This document shows positions 37,704-47,379 of a stretch of 64,000 bases of DNA, piece by piece. The stretch is from assembly GCA_030591685.1 (NCBI GenBank), contig JAUVAX010000007.1:1-64000 (forward strand), in the 5' to 3' direction. Source of the DNA: Pseudobdellovibrionaceae bacterium. GTDB lineage: Bacteria > Bdellovibrionota > Bdellovibrionia > Bdellovibrionales > UBA1609. Under the pieces are notes generated by a model. The model was not told the origin of the DNA and did no database searches. It was given only the letters and a program-made list of their open reading frames with translations. The translations under genes were made by a program, and so were the position numbers. Each line of letters starts with the position of its first letter. The stretch's first letter is position 1.

Positions 37704-39985
37704 CAAAAGAACAGCTCATCTCAGCTACGGATCATTTAAGTGTTCTTCGTGGTAAAATTAATGACCCAGAGAGTACGAGTTTAATTAACTTTGGTAAACA
37801 GTATTCAAATTGGTTAGGTGAGCAATTATTAGCAAGGCTTTCAGCGTCCAAATACTGGGGGCCATCATTGCCCATTGTGGTTGGATCGTGGGCCCGAGGG
37901 GAGCTGTGCCCTTGTTCGGACATTGATTTGATTTTTTGTGGACCCGAGGATCAAGTTAAGCACTTAGTTGATGATATCCATAGCCAAGGCCTTAAGCTTC
38001 GTTACCGCGTACCCGAGGACATTAATGATTGGTCTGTCGGGGTAGGGAGTTTTGACGTAACGGCTATTCTTCAAGCTCTCCCTTTTAGCATTGAGGCGGG
38101 CGCTCTATTAGCTCAACAACAAGAAATGATTATTAATAAAGGGCAGGCTTTTTCAAGCAAATTAATCAATGACATGTTGCTTGAGAGAGAGCAAAGAAGT
38201 CTGCGATACGATTCAATTTCAAGCTACTTAGAGCCCAATGTTAAATACGGGCCCGGAGGGCTTAGAGATCTACAGCAGGCCTTATATATTTGCGAATTGT
38301 TTTCAGTGCGTTTTCCGGACGTATACACACTTGTAAAAAAACTTGAGAGCTTTAAGTGGTTTTTTATATGTATTCGACACTGGGTCCATATTAATGCTGG
38401 TACAGATTTATTAAACGCAACTGTTCAAAAAGAGTTGTCAGAGTTTTGTGGTTTTGACAGTGTTATTGACTTTAATAAGTATTTTCATAAAACACTCAGT
38501 GAGGTTAGTTTTTATGCCGACTGGATTGTTGAAAGAGCTAAAATATCTGTAACTCAGATTAGTAAAATTGAAGAGCTAAATATAAAGTCTTTTTCGGGGT
38601 GTTTTAAAGTATTAAGCTCTAATTCGGGTATTTTATTTCAAGGAAAGGTAAGGCTGTTTTTAGATCAACCTAGTTTAAAAAAGCCCACTCGAAGGGCTAT
38701 GGGTCAGCTAATGGCTCAGTACTTTGTGCCAGAGCAATCTGAGGAATTCATTGTGAGCTTGTTTCGCTCTAAGTTGATTAATGAAGTTGTGCCTGAAATA
38801 AACCGTGTTCAGGGCCTAGTGCAACATGATCAGTATCATAGGTATACGGTAGACGCTCATACGCTCCAAGCATTAAGAAGCTTTATAAGAGGGGTAAAAA
38901 AGCCAAGCTCTGTTTTTGGTTCTCTTGGTGTTTTTGTAAAAAAATTGAGCGCTTTGGATAAAAAAATTATTATGTGGACTTGTTTATATCATGATTTAGC
39001 AAAGGGGCAGCCGGGTTCTCATTCTGACCTAGGGTCAAAATTAGTACTCAAAAATTTAACTGACTTTGGGTTGCCTAAAAAGCTACTTGATGAGGTTCAG
39101 TGGTTGGTTGAAAACCATTTGATCCTTAGTGCTGCGGCCTTTAAACATAACCCTAAGGCGGCTTCTACCTGGCAGTACTTGCATAAAAAGGGCATTAATA
39201 AATCTAGGCTTATAAAATTGGCTTTATTTACAGTTATTGATATTCAGGCGACTAACCCAGATGCATGGACGGATTGGAAGGAGCGCCTGCTCAATGAACT
39301 TGTTATTGCCCTTCAGTCTAAGGGTGCGGATCAATTTATGGAGTTATTAACTCAAGCTAGAGATAAAAAAGTAGAACTCTCAGAAGACTTTGTAAAGGGC
39401 CTTGACCCAACACTTGTTGAGAACGTGTCAGTGGCACTTTTATTAGATGATTATAAGAGGCTTAAGACTACAAAGGTCAACCTGCCTGTACGGTTTTTTA
39501 GGGTTTCAGAGGACGAGCATTGGGTGAGGTTCCACTCGTTGAAAGATAAACCCGGTATATTTTTAAAATTTGTGAGTGCTCTTTACGCCAGCGGATGTAA
39601 GATTCATCAGTGCTCTGTTCAGAGCTTTAAACCTTTTGGAGTTTATGATTGGTTTTTAGTGAAAACGAATAAAACCCCAACTCAGCTTAAAAAAATCATC
39701 CCTTTAGTGAGTATTGAGCCTGAAACTGTACCTGATGTTAAATTTGAAGTTATCGAGATCGTCAGTGAAACTGATGCAGAAGTATTAATAAGTTTTCGAG
39801 GTAAAAGGATTCGGGGGTTTTGGTTCGTTGCGGCCAAAAGTTTATTTGACCATAATCTTACTATTTATTGGGCTAAAGTGAACACTTGGGGGCGCCAAGT
39901 CGAGGGGGTCTTTAGTGTAGAAAACAATGCTACCTTTACTAAAGATTTTAAAAATCTCAGAAGTGAGTACTCGCTGAAGGTTTAG
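37682..39985 (+). CDS. glnD: GlnD-type [protein-PII] uridylyltransferase-like protein (NTase + HD + ACT)
   Basis: GSWARGELCPCSDIDLIF nucleotidyltransferase, YGPGGLRDLQ, YHDLAKGQPGSHSDLG HD domain, ACT-like C-terminus. Confidence 0.85.
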   Translation: MATKTYLTKEQLISATDHLSVLRGKINDPESTSLINFGKQYSNWLGEQLLARLSASKYWGPSLPIVVGSWARGELCPCSDIDLIFCGPEDQVKHLVDDIHSQGLKLRYRVPEDINDWSVGVGSFDVTAILQALPFSIEAGALLAQQQEMIINKGQAFSSKLINDMLLEREQRSLRYDSISSYLEPNVKYGPGGLRDLQQALYICELFSVRFPDVYTLVKKLESFKWFFICIRHWVHINAGTDLLNATVQKELSEFCGFDSVIDFNKYFHKTLSEVSFYADWIVERAKISVTQISKIEELNIKSFSGCFKVLSSNSGILFQGKVRLFLDQPSLKKPTRRAMGQLMAQYFVPEQSEEFIVSLFRSKLINEVVPEINRVQGLVQHDQYHRYTVDAHTLQALRSFIRGVKKPSSVFGSLGVFVKKLSALDKKIIMWTCLYHDLAKGQPGSHSDLGSKLVLKNLTDFGLPKKLLDEVQWLVENHLILSAAAFKHNPKAASTWQYLHKKGINKSRLIKLALFTVIDIQATNPDAWTDWKERLLNELVIALQSKGADQFMELLTQARDKKVELSEDFVKGLDPTLVENVSVALLLDDYKRLKTTKVNLPVRFFRVSEDEHWVRFHSLKDKPGIFLKFVSALYASGCKIHQCSVQSFKPFGVYDWFLVKTNKTPTQLKKIIPLVSIEPETVPDVKFEVIEIVSETDAEVLISFRGKRIRGFWFVAAKSLFDHNLTIYWAKVNTWGRQVEGVFSVENNATFTKDFKNLRSEYSLKV

Positions 39986-40324
39986 GGGTTGAAACATAAT
40001 AATTAATTTTCAAGTTTCGGTTAATGGACTTTTGTTATACGTACTATAAGCTTGATTTTTATTGAAATAAAATAAATTAAAACTGAATAATACATAGTGA
40101 ATACAGTAAGATAAGCAATTGCCCTTTATGTTTATCGAGGGGCCAATAGTCAAGAGTCCTCTAGTGAAAAGTCCCTTGTAAAAAAGTCGGTCCAGTTTAT
40201 AATTTTTAAAATAAAATCCCCTTGCGAAATACACGAGAATCAGTCAGACTTTTATATAGGCAGCATTGACGTCGCCTAAATTGTTAACAGGGTAAACAAT
40301 AACTTTAAAGGGAAGGGAGCAAGG

Positions 40325-40732
40325 ATGCTCAGAGATGTACTAATCCAAAATGGATTATCAAACAGAGAGTCAGAAGTAGCAGAACTAGTAACTAAGGGTC
40401 TATCAAACAAAGAAGTTGCTAATCAGCTTTTTGTTACTGAAAAAACAGTTAAATTTCATTTAACTAATATCTATAAAAAAATGAACGTGAAATCACGCGC
40501 TCAGCTTATAGTATGGTGTCTTCCTCATATGGGTTTTGTTGATACTGAAGAAAGACGTATGGACAATAGAGCCAATCCAGCAGCAGCTCAGGCTCAGCCA
40601 CAGGTGCCAAATACTATTCCTGCAGGGAGCACTATTGTTTCTGAAACCACGAACTTAAACCCTGGTATCGGTAATATTACAAACCGACCTCCTGGAAGTT
40701 CAAATAACGAGTCTGGTAGTTCAGTTATATAA
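40325..40732 (+). CDS. Small LuxR/GerE-type HTH regulator with low-complexity Pro/Asn/Ser tail
   Basis: LSNRESEVAELVTKGLSNKEVANQLFVTEKTVKFHLTNIYKKMNVKSRAQLI; no receiver domain. Confidence 0.9.
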   Translation: MLRDVLIQNGLSNRESEVAELVTKGLSNKEVANQLFVTEKTVKFHLTNIYKKMNVKSRAQLIVWCLPHMGFVDTEERRMDNRANPAAAQAQPQVPNTIPAGSTIVSETTNLNPGIGNITNRPPGSSNNESGSSVI

Positions 40733-40755
40733 CAATTGAGATTTTTTCTTAGATT

Positions 40756-40789
40756 AAAAAAGGAAGCCTTTGAGGCTTCCTTTTTTTTT
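40756..40789. terminator. Bidirectional Rho-independent terminator between convergent genes
   Basis: AAAAAAGGAAGCC-TTTGA-GGCTTCCTTTTTTTTT. Confidence 0.9.
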
Positions 40790-41123
40790 ATAGAGCGACA
40801 ACGTGGCCCAGCTCTATGACTTGCGCCTCAAGGCTGAGTTTTTGATTGAGTTGAGTTTCCACATCAATCCCAATTAGGTTCAATAGATTCATTAAGTCAT
40901 TACACTTCAGCTGTGTTTGACCATTAAAGAACCTATGTATAGTAATGCGCGACACGTCGCATTGCTGTGCTAGTTTTTTCTGGGTGAAGCCCTTGGATTT
41001 TGCGATAAGAGCAATCTTTTGAGAGACAGGCATTTTCTGGTTCATATGCACCCCTTTGTTTTGTATGGTGGCAAAAGGCCACCATATGTTATCGAAATCT
41101 ATGTATTGCATTTCTGATGCCAA
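40788..41123 (-). CDS. XRE-family HTH regulator (start probably MNQKMPVSQK, ~41045)
   Basis: FTQKKLAQQCDVSRITIHRFFNGQTQLKCNDLMNLLNLIGI. Confidence 0.8.
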   Translation of the reverse strand: MASEMQYIDFDNIWWPFATIQNKGVHMNQKMPVSQKIALIAKSKGFTQKKLAQQCDVSRITIHRFFNGQTQLKCNDLMNLLNLIGIDVETQLNQKLSLEAQVIELGHVVAL

Positions 41124-41220
41124 GGCATTTTGACGCCATTTGTGACATATGTGGTGTTGATTTTATTGGCCGCCCAGCTTTAACTAGAAAAGGCTTAGAT
41201 TTTCTTTATGGAGATGTAAC

Positions 41221-42240
41221 ATGTTAATAGTAAACAATAAATTGCCAGAGGGTTTTAGTAAATTAGAGCCTTATGAACTTCATCAGCATTTTAAAAGCTT
41301 AGATATCGTTGAATTAAATGGGGTCAACCCCCACTTAAACCCCCTTATTTTAAGCTTAATGCTTCATGGGAATGAGCCGGCGGGCTTAAGAGCCATTCAA
41401 AATATTATGGATAAGTATGAAGGGGGCCAATCATTACCCCGGCCAGTTGTGTTACTTATAGGTAATGTAGATGCCGCAAGAGACTCCGTACGAATGTTAG
41501 AGGGGTCGATTGATTATAATAGAATTTGGAAGAGAAGGTCTAACTCCCTCATTGAACATAAAGCCGAGCAGATATTAAATCACTTTAAATCAAAAACCCC
41601 TTTTGCTGTCATTGATATACATAATAATACGGGCTCAAACCCAGCTTATGGATGCTTTAATAAACTATCGATAGTTAATGGACATCTTGCGAGGTTATTT
41701 AGTGAAACTTCCGTTTATTTTACAAACCCCGATACTACCCTAAGTGTGGCGTGCTGTGCTTTTTGCCCAGCCCTAACTGTTGAGTGCGGCTTGCCTGGAG
41801 ACATAAGCGCTGAAAAAAGGGCATTTAATTTAATTAATGAACTTCTTAACCGTGAAAGTTTAAGTAAGAGCCCTCTTTTAGACTCTGAACTGACTATTTA
41901 TCATAGCTACGCTATTATTAGAGTTCCTAAAAACTGTACGATTAGTTTTAGCCCAAACGCGGATACAGACTTTTATTTTAAAGAGAATTTAGATTTCTAT
42001 AACTTTAAAACACTTAAATTTGGTGAAACTATAGGATATAGAAACAACCCTGAGGTCAAATTACAAATAGTAGGCGTTAAAGAAGAGGACTTATCAGATG
42101 ATTTTTTTGACTACATAGGAAAAAAAATAACCGTCAAAAAGGCATTTATTCCCTCAATGTTAACTTGTAATACTCGAATTATAAGTCAAGACTGCCTGGG
42201 GTATATCATGGAGTCCTATAGTGTTGAGATGCTGAAGTGA
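41221..42240 (+). CDS. Succinylglutamate desuccinylase/aspartoacylase family protein
   Basis: MLHGNEPAGLRAIQNI and VIDIHNNTGSNP zinc-ligand motifs. Confidence 0.85.
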   Translation: MLIVNNKLPEGFSKLEPYELHQHFKSLDIVELNGVNPHLNPLILSLMLHGNEPAGLRAIQNIMDKYEGGQSLPRPVVLLIGNVDAARDSVRMLEGSIDYNRIWKRRSNSLIEHKAEQILNHFKSKTPFAVIDIHNNTGSNPAYGCFNKLSIVNGHLARLFSETSVYFTNPDTTLSVACCAFCPALTVECGLPGDISAEKRAFNLINELLNRESLSKSPLLDSELTIYHSYAIIRVPKNCTISFSPNADTDFYFKENLDFYNFKTLKFGETIGYRNNPEVKLQIVGVKEEDLSDDFFDYIGKKITVKKAFIPSMLTCNTRIISQDCLGYIMESYSVEMLK

Positions 42241-42321
42241 CTCACATTTGCTTTAGAATAATAAGTTGTTTTTACAAAAAATAAGCCAGAGCAAAACACT
42301 ACCTTAAGCGCAACAGTGACA

Positions 42322-43584
42322 TTAGGCTAAAAATGAGCCCCATTTATTAAGCTGCTGAGTTGTGAGGTGAGCATAAACAAGTGTGCCGTTAGAGGCCTGT
42401 TCTTTTTTATTTATTTTTGATTCCCGAGCTAATTCAAAAATTAAATCCTGATTAATAATCGGAAAGTAAAGCTCATATTCTTCAGTGAGTGACAAATAGC
42501 CATCGGTCAGAATAGTTTTTAATTTGTCGATGCCTTCATTATTTTTTGCACTAATAAAGGCTCGAGGGTGGATTTTGACTTTGTATTGGGAGTGAGGAGG
42601 GGCTACGTCTAACTTATTAAAAACAGAGATGATAGGCTTATTGTCCCATGCAAACTCTTTAATTAAATTCTCAACGACCTCTATTTGTTGCTCCATCTGT
42701 GGGCTAGCAAGGTCTATGACATGAATAAGGATGTCAGCATCCCCAGACTCCTCGAGCGTAGCTTTAAAGGCCTCTATGAGTTGAGTGGGTAGCTTTCTGA
42801 TAAAACCAACAGTATCAGTTATTAGGGCGTCCCCGAGGCTTGGTAAATAAAACTTTCTTGTTGTAGGGTCTAATGTTGCAAAGAGTTGGTCTTTAGATAA
42901 GACTTTAGAGCTTGTTAACAGGTTTAAGAGGGTGCTTTTCCCTGAATTTGTATAGCCAATGAGGGCAAAGCTAGGGATTTTACTTCGTCTTCTTTTGGCT
43001 CTGTGTTGACGTCTATGGCGGCTGACATTTTTAAGTTTTGCACGAATGAGTTTGATTTTATTATGTATAACTCGGCGGTCAAGTTCTAAGGCCTTTTCTC
43101 CAGGGCCTCTTGTTCCAATTCCGCCGGCAAGCCTTGATAGGGACCCTAGCCAACCCCCCACCATTCGTGGCAGTTGATCAGACATTTGAGCTAATTCAAC
43201 CTGCAGCTTTCCTTCATAAGTTTGAGCTCTTTGAGCAAAAATATCTAAAATGAGTTGGCTGCGATCAATGACTCTCAAGCTCCACTTTTTTTCAAGATTT
43301 CTGATTTGAACACCTGATAGGCTGTGGTCAACAACGACAAGTTGTGCCTCTGTGCTTTGGCAAAGTTCTGTAAGTTCATCGACCTTTCCGCTGCCAATGA
43401 AGGTTGCTGGGGTATATTTTTCGAGGACCTGAACAATGCTCCCAACCACTTCGCCGCCAGCGGTGTGTACGAGGTCCTCAAGTTCTAAAAGACTGTCTTT
43501 AATTTCAGAGTACGAGTCTTTTTTTAAACCGACACCTAAAATAATGACTTGTTCTTTTGATTTTGAATTTTTGTCAATCAGCAA
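42322..43584 (-). CDS. hflX: GTPase HflX
   Basis: GSGKVDEL, RGPGEKALELDRR, GYTNSGKSTLLN, DTVGFIRKLPTQLIEAFKATLEE. Confidence 0.95.
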   Translation of the reverse strand: MLIDKNSKSKEQVIILGVGLKKDSYSEIKDSLLELEDLVHTAGGEVVGSIVQVLEKYTPATFIGSGKVDELTELCQSTEAQLVVVDHSLSGVQIRNLEKKWSLRVIDRSQLILDIFAQRAQTYEGKLQVELAQMSDQLPRMVGGWLGSLSRLAGGIGTRGPGEKALELDRRVIHNKIKLIRAKLKNVSRHRRQHRAKRRRSKIPSFALIGYTNSGKSTLLNLLTSSKVLSKDQLFATLDPTTRKFYLPSLGDALITDTVGFIRKLPTQLIEAFKATLEESGDADILIHVIDLASPQMEQQIEVVENLIKEFAWDNKPIISVFNKLDVAPPHSQYKVKIHPRAFISAKNNEGIDKLKTILTDGYLSLTEEYELYFPIINQDLIFELARESKINKKEQASNGTLVYAHLTTQQLNKWGSFLA

Positions 43585-43601
43585 CGAGGCTCCTTACTAG
43601 C

Positions 43602-45896
43602 TTACTTTTTTTTCTGGTGATGCTGGTAAGAGACCTGGCACTGAAGCGCTGTTAATACACACGTATTTATAACGTCCTCAACAGTACCTGTTCGTTGTAG
43701 CACATTGGCAGGTTTTTCAAGGCCTACTAAAAAGGGGCCTAAAACCTCAGCATCGCCGAGTTGTTGAACTAGTTTATACCCAGAGTTTCCAGCATCAAGG
43801 TTGGGGAATATCAGTATATTGGCCCCCCCTTTTATTTTACAAAAAGGAAATACAGAGTCAGAAATATTTGGGTTAATCGCCGTGTCTACCTGCATTTCAC
43901 CGTCAACAATTAAAGAAGGGTACAGTTTTTTAACAATACGTGCCGCCTCATTCATTTTTTTAGAACTTTCATGGTTTGCCGTAAAGTTAGAGTAACTGAT
44001 CATAGCGATTCGAGGTTGAATTTTAAAATAAGATGCAATTTTAGATACATGTATGGCTATTGTAGCTAGTTGTTCAGCTGTGGGGTTAATATTAACAGTC
44101 GTATCGGCAAAAAATAACATTTTACCTTTCCAGAGCACTATGTTTAAGCCCGAAGCTAAATGAGTTTTCCCCGACTCAATAATTTGAAATATAGGCTTTA
44201 CACAGTCTGCATAGTTTCTTGAGGCTCCTGAAATAACTCCATCAGCATCCCCATTTCGGACCATCATAGCCGCAAAATAATGGGGGTCAGACATGAGCCT
44301 TTCGGCCTCATACCACATAACTCCACGGCGCTTTCTGAGTTGGTAAAAGCTCTCTACATACTCTTCAAATTTAGGGTGAGAGGTGGATTGAATTATTTTT
44401 GTGTTACCAAGGCCATTGATTTCAAGCTCATCGAGTTTTTTATCAATAGCATCTTGGTAGCCAATAATAATAGGCTCTACAATATCCTCATCAATAATTG
44501 TTTTGATGGCCTTTAATATTCGAGGGCTTCGCCCTTCGGGGAAAACAATGATTGGCTTTCTCCCTTTTTTTGTCTTATTAGTGAGCTTTACTCGATTAAT
44601 TGTATTTCGAATAAACCCTCTTTTAAATCCCTGTCGTTGTTCAAGTTGCTCTTCGTACATAACAAAGTCTTTAATGGGTTTTTGAGAAACACCAGAGTCC
44701 ATGGCCGCCTTAGCCACCGCTGAGGAGACTTTGACTAAAACCCTAGGGTCAAAGGGTTTAGGGATTATATAATCTGGTCCAAAAGAGAATTGTTTATTAG
44801 AGTAGGCGGCTGAAACGCTATCTGGAACATCCTCTCTGGCAAGGGTTGCAATGGCCTGAAGGGCTGCCATTTTCATTTCTTCATTAATTTTTGTAGCATG
44901 AACGTCTAATGCGCCTCTAAAAATAAAGGGAAACCCCAAGACATTATTCACTTGGTTAGGGTAGTCGCTTCGGCCGGTGGCAATGATGACGTCATCTCTT
45001 GTTTTGCGGGCTAATTTGGGGTCGATTTCAGGGTTTGGATTAGCCATGGCAAATACGATTGGTTTTTTGGCCATAGTTTTGAGCATTTCAGCTGTTAGAG
45101 CACCAGCGACACTTAAGCCTACAAAAACATCAGCCCCCTTAAGCGCATCAGCAAGCGTTCTATGCTTTGTTTTAATTGCAAATTGCTCTTTATATTTATT
45201 TAAATCATTTCTATCAGAATGAATGACGCCTTTAGAGTCGCACATAATTAAATTTTTATTTAAAACCCCTAATTTTTTAAAAAGCTTGGCGCAAGATATG
45301 GCCGCAGCGCCAGCCCCATTAAAAACAACCTTTACGCTTTTTGCTTTTTTCTTAGTAATAAGAAGTGAATTTACCAGGGCTGCTGCCGAAATAATAGCAG
45401 TGCCATGTTGGTCATCGTGAAACACAGGTATTTTGAGTTCTTTAATGAGGGTTTCCTCAATTTCAAAACACTCTGGAGCTTTTATGTCTTCTAAATTAAT
45501 GCCACCAAAGGTGGGCTCTAAGGCTTTTACTACGTTAATAAAGTCTTTAGGTGAGTTTGCATTGAGTTCAATATCAAAAACATCGATGTCTGCAAATTGC
45601 TTAAAAAGCACACCTTTTCCCTCCATGACAGGTTTCCCAGCAAGGGGGCCGATGTTTCCCAGCCCTAAAACGGCAGTGCCGTTAGTGATAACTCCAACAA
45701 GGTTACCCTTTGCAGTGTAATCATAGGCTTTTGCAGGGTCTTTAAAGATTTCATTACAAGGGGCAGCAACTCCAGGGGAGTAAGCGAGCGAGAGGGATTC
45801 CTCGGTATTGCACTCTTTACTGCTGATAACGGTGACCTTACCGGGTTTGCCTTTGGAGTGATATTCAAGAGCTTGTTTTTGAAATTTTTTATTCAT
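43602..45896 (-). CDS. maeB: NADP-dependent malic enzyme with C-terminal phosphate-acetyltransferase-like domain
   Basis: SLAYSPGVAAPC, FHDDQHGTAIISAAAL, C-terminal PTA-like region. Confidence 0.94.
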   Translation of the reverse strand: MNKKFQKQALEYHSKGKPGKVTVISSKECNTEESLSLAYSPGVAAPCNEIFKDPAKAYDYTAKGNLVGVITNGTAVLGLGNIGPLAGKPVMEGKGVLFKQFADIDVFDIELNANSPKDFINVVKALEPTFGGINLEDIKAPECFEIEETLIKELKIPVFHDDQHGTAIISAAALVNSLLITKKKAKSVKVVFNGAGAAAISCAKLFKKLGVLNKNLIMCDSKGVIHSDRNDLNKYKEQFAIKTKHRTLADALKGADVFVGLSVAGALTAEMLKTMAKKPIVFAMANPNPEIDPKLARKTRDDVIIATGRSDYPNQVNNVLGFPFIFRGALDVHATKINEEMKMAALQAIATLAREDVPDSVSAAYSNKQFSFGPDYIIPKPFDPRVLVKVSSAVAKAAMDSGVSQKPIKDFVMYEEQLEQRQGFKRGFIRNTINRVKLTNKTKKGRKPIIVFPEGRSPRILKAIKTIIDEDIVEPIIIGYQDAIDKKLDELEINGLGNTKIIQSTSHPKFEEYVESFYQLRKRRGVMWYEAERLMSDPHYFAAMMVRNGDADGVISGASRNYADCVKPIFQIIESGKTHLASGLNIVLWKGKMLFFADTTVNINPTAEQLATIAIHVSKIASYFKIQPRIAMISYSNFTANHESSKKMNEAARIVKKLYPSLIVDGEMQVDTAINPNISDSVFPFCKIKGGANILIFPNLDAGNSGYKLVQQLGDAEVLGPFLVGLEKPANVLQRTGTVEDVINTCVLTALQCQVSYQHHQKKK

Positions 45897-46079
45897 AGCT
45901 GAGCCTTTTAAAAAATTAGAGTTATAGTAAAAAGATAAATGATATTTTATTTTTAGTGGTCAAGTTAACTGCCAGAGAGTAACATGTAAAAGTAAAAAAA
46001 AAAGTAGGGTATGTTGCTGCATATAAACAATTTTGATAAAACAGTGCAGACTCATCGCAACATGAAACAGAGGTAAAAA

Positions 46080-47378
46080 GTGTTACAGGCTCGTGACGTT
46101 GTTATTGTCGAAGGAATCAGAACACCCTTTGTCAAATCGGGAGCGCAGTTTAAAAATGTACACCCTGTACTACTTGGTCAAATAGCTCTGAAAGAGCTAC
46201 TCTTTAAAACAGGCATCCCCGTAGAGAGCATAGATGAGGTTATAATAGGCAATACTGGAAACCCCGCTGACGCTGCTAACTTATCTAGAGTTATAGCCCT
46301 GCGCTCTGGTCTGCCACTATCAGTCCCTGCGTTTACGGTGCATAGAAACTGTGCATCGGCATTAGAGAGTGTTTCTTGTGCCTATGAGCGAATAAAATCA
46401 GGAACAATGGATACTATTTTAGCTGGAGGCACCGAAAATATGTCCCAGTTGCCACTTTTGTTTAGTAAATCTTTCCAAAATGTATTTGGTGAGGTTGTTT
46501 TTTCTAAAACAATAGCTCAAAAGCTGAAAGCCTTAATGAAATTTCAGTTGAAGTGTTTAAAGCCAAGGTTTTCATTGTTAGAGGGTTTAACCGACCCATT
46601 TAGTGGCCTTAGTATGGGCAAAACAGCTGAAAACCTTGCCAATGAATTCAGCATTAGTAGGTATGAGCAAGATGAATTTGCAACACGCAGTCATAACAGA
46701 GCGATTGAGGCTGTAAACTCAGGCCGCTTGGGTGATGAAATTGTGCCCGTCTATGTTTCCCCAGATTATAAACAAGTGGTCTCAGGTGACATAGGCCCCC
46801 GAGAGGGTCAATCAGTCGAGAAGCTCTCTAAATTAAAACCTTATTTTGATAAAAAAAATGGTTCTGTTACTGTTGGCAACTCATGCCCTATTACTGATGG
46901 GGCCGCTATGCTTTTAATTATGAGTCGCGAAAGGGCACAAAGTTTAGGCCTAAAACCTCTGGTTAAAATTAGGTCATATGCTTTTGCCGGTTTAGAACCT
47001 GAAAAAATGGGACTAGGCCCCGTGTTTGCAACTCCTATTGCACTTAAAAGAGCCGGCTTAACTTTAAAGGATATTGGTTTAATAGAGCTCAATGAGGCGT
47101 TTTCAGCACAAGTTTTAGCTTGTAAAAGGGCTTTTGAAAGTGACCAATTTGCACAAGAAAACTTAAACTTAAGTCAAAAAATAGGTGAAGTGGACCCTGA
47201 CAAGTTAAATGTCAATGGTGGTGCCATAGCTTTAGGTCACCCTGTGGGGGCTACGGGCACTCGGCTTATTGTAACATTAGCAAAAGAGATGTGTAGAAGA
47301 GATGTTCAATTTGGGTTAGCAACACTTTGTATCGGTGGCGGTCAGGGTGGGGCAATGATTCTAGAAAGAGAGGGTTAA
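46080..47378 (+). CDS. Acetyl-CoA acyltransferase (thiolase), beta-oxidation
   Basis: RNCASALESVSCAYERIKSG active site, NVNGGAIALGHPVGATGTRL, LCIGGGQGGAMI. GTG start. Confidence 0.94.
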   Translation: MLQARDVVIVEGIRTPFVKSGAQFKNVHPVLLGQIALKELLFKTGIPVESIDEVIIGNTGNPADAANLSRVIALRSGLPLSVPAFTVHRNCASALESVSCAYERIKSGTMDTILAGGTENMSQLPLLFSKSFQNVFGEVVFSKTIAQKLKALMKFQLKCLKPRFSLLEGLTDPFSGLSMGKTAENLANEFSISRYEQDEFATRSHNRAIEAVNSGRLGDEIVPVYVSPDYKQVVSGDIGPREGQSVEKLSKLKPYFDKKNGSVTVGNSCPITDGAAMLLIMSRERAQSLGLKPLVKIRSYAFAGLEPEKMGLGPVFATPIALKRAGLTLKDIGLIELNEAFSAQVLACKRAFESDQFAQENLNLSQKIGEVDPDKLNVNGGAIALGHPVGATGTRLIVTLAKEMCRRDVQFGLATLCIGGGQGGAMILEREG

Positions 47379-47379
47379 A

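Noticed and set aside
40010-40234. Minus-strand 74-aa ORF upstream of the LuxR-type gene
   Set aside because: Low-complexity AT-rich composition and no recognisable motif.
43801-45720. Plus-strand ORFs inside the malic enzyme gene
   Set aside because: Antisense to a strongly supported MaeB; no motifs of their own.
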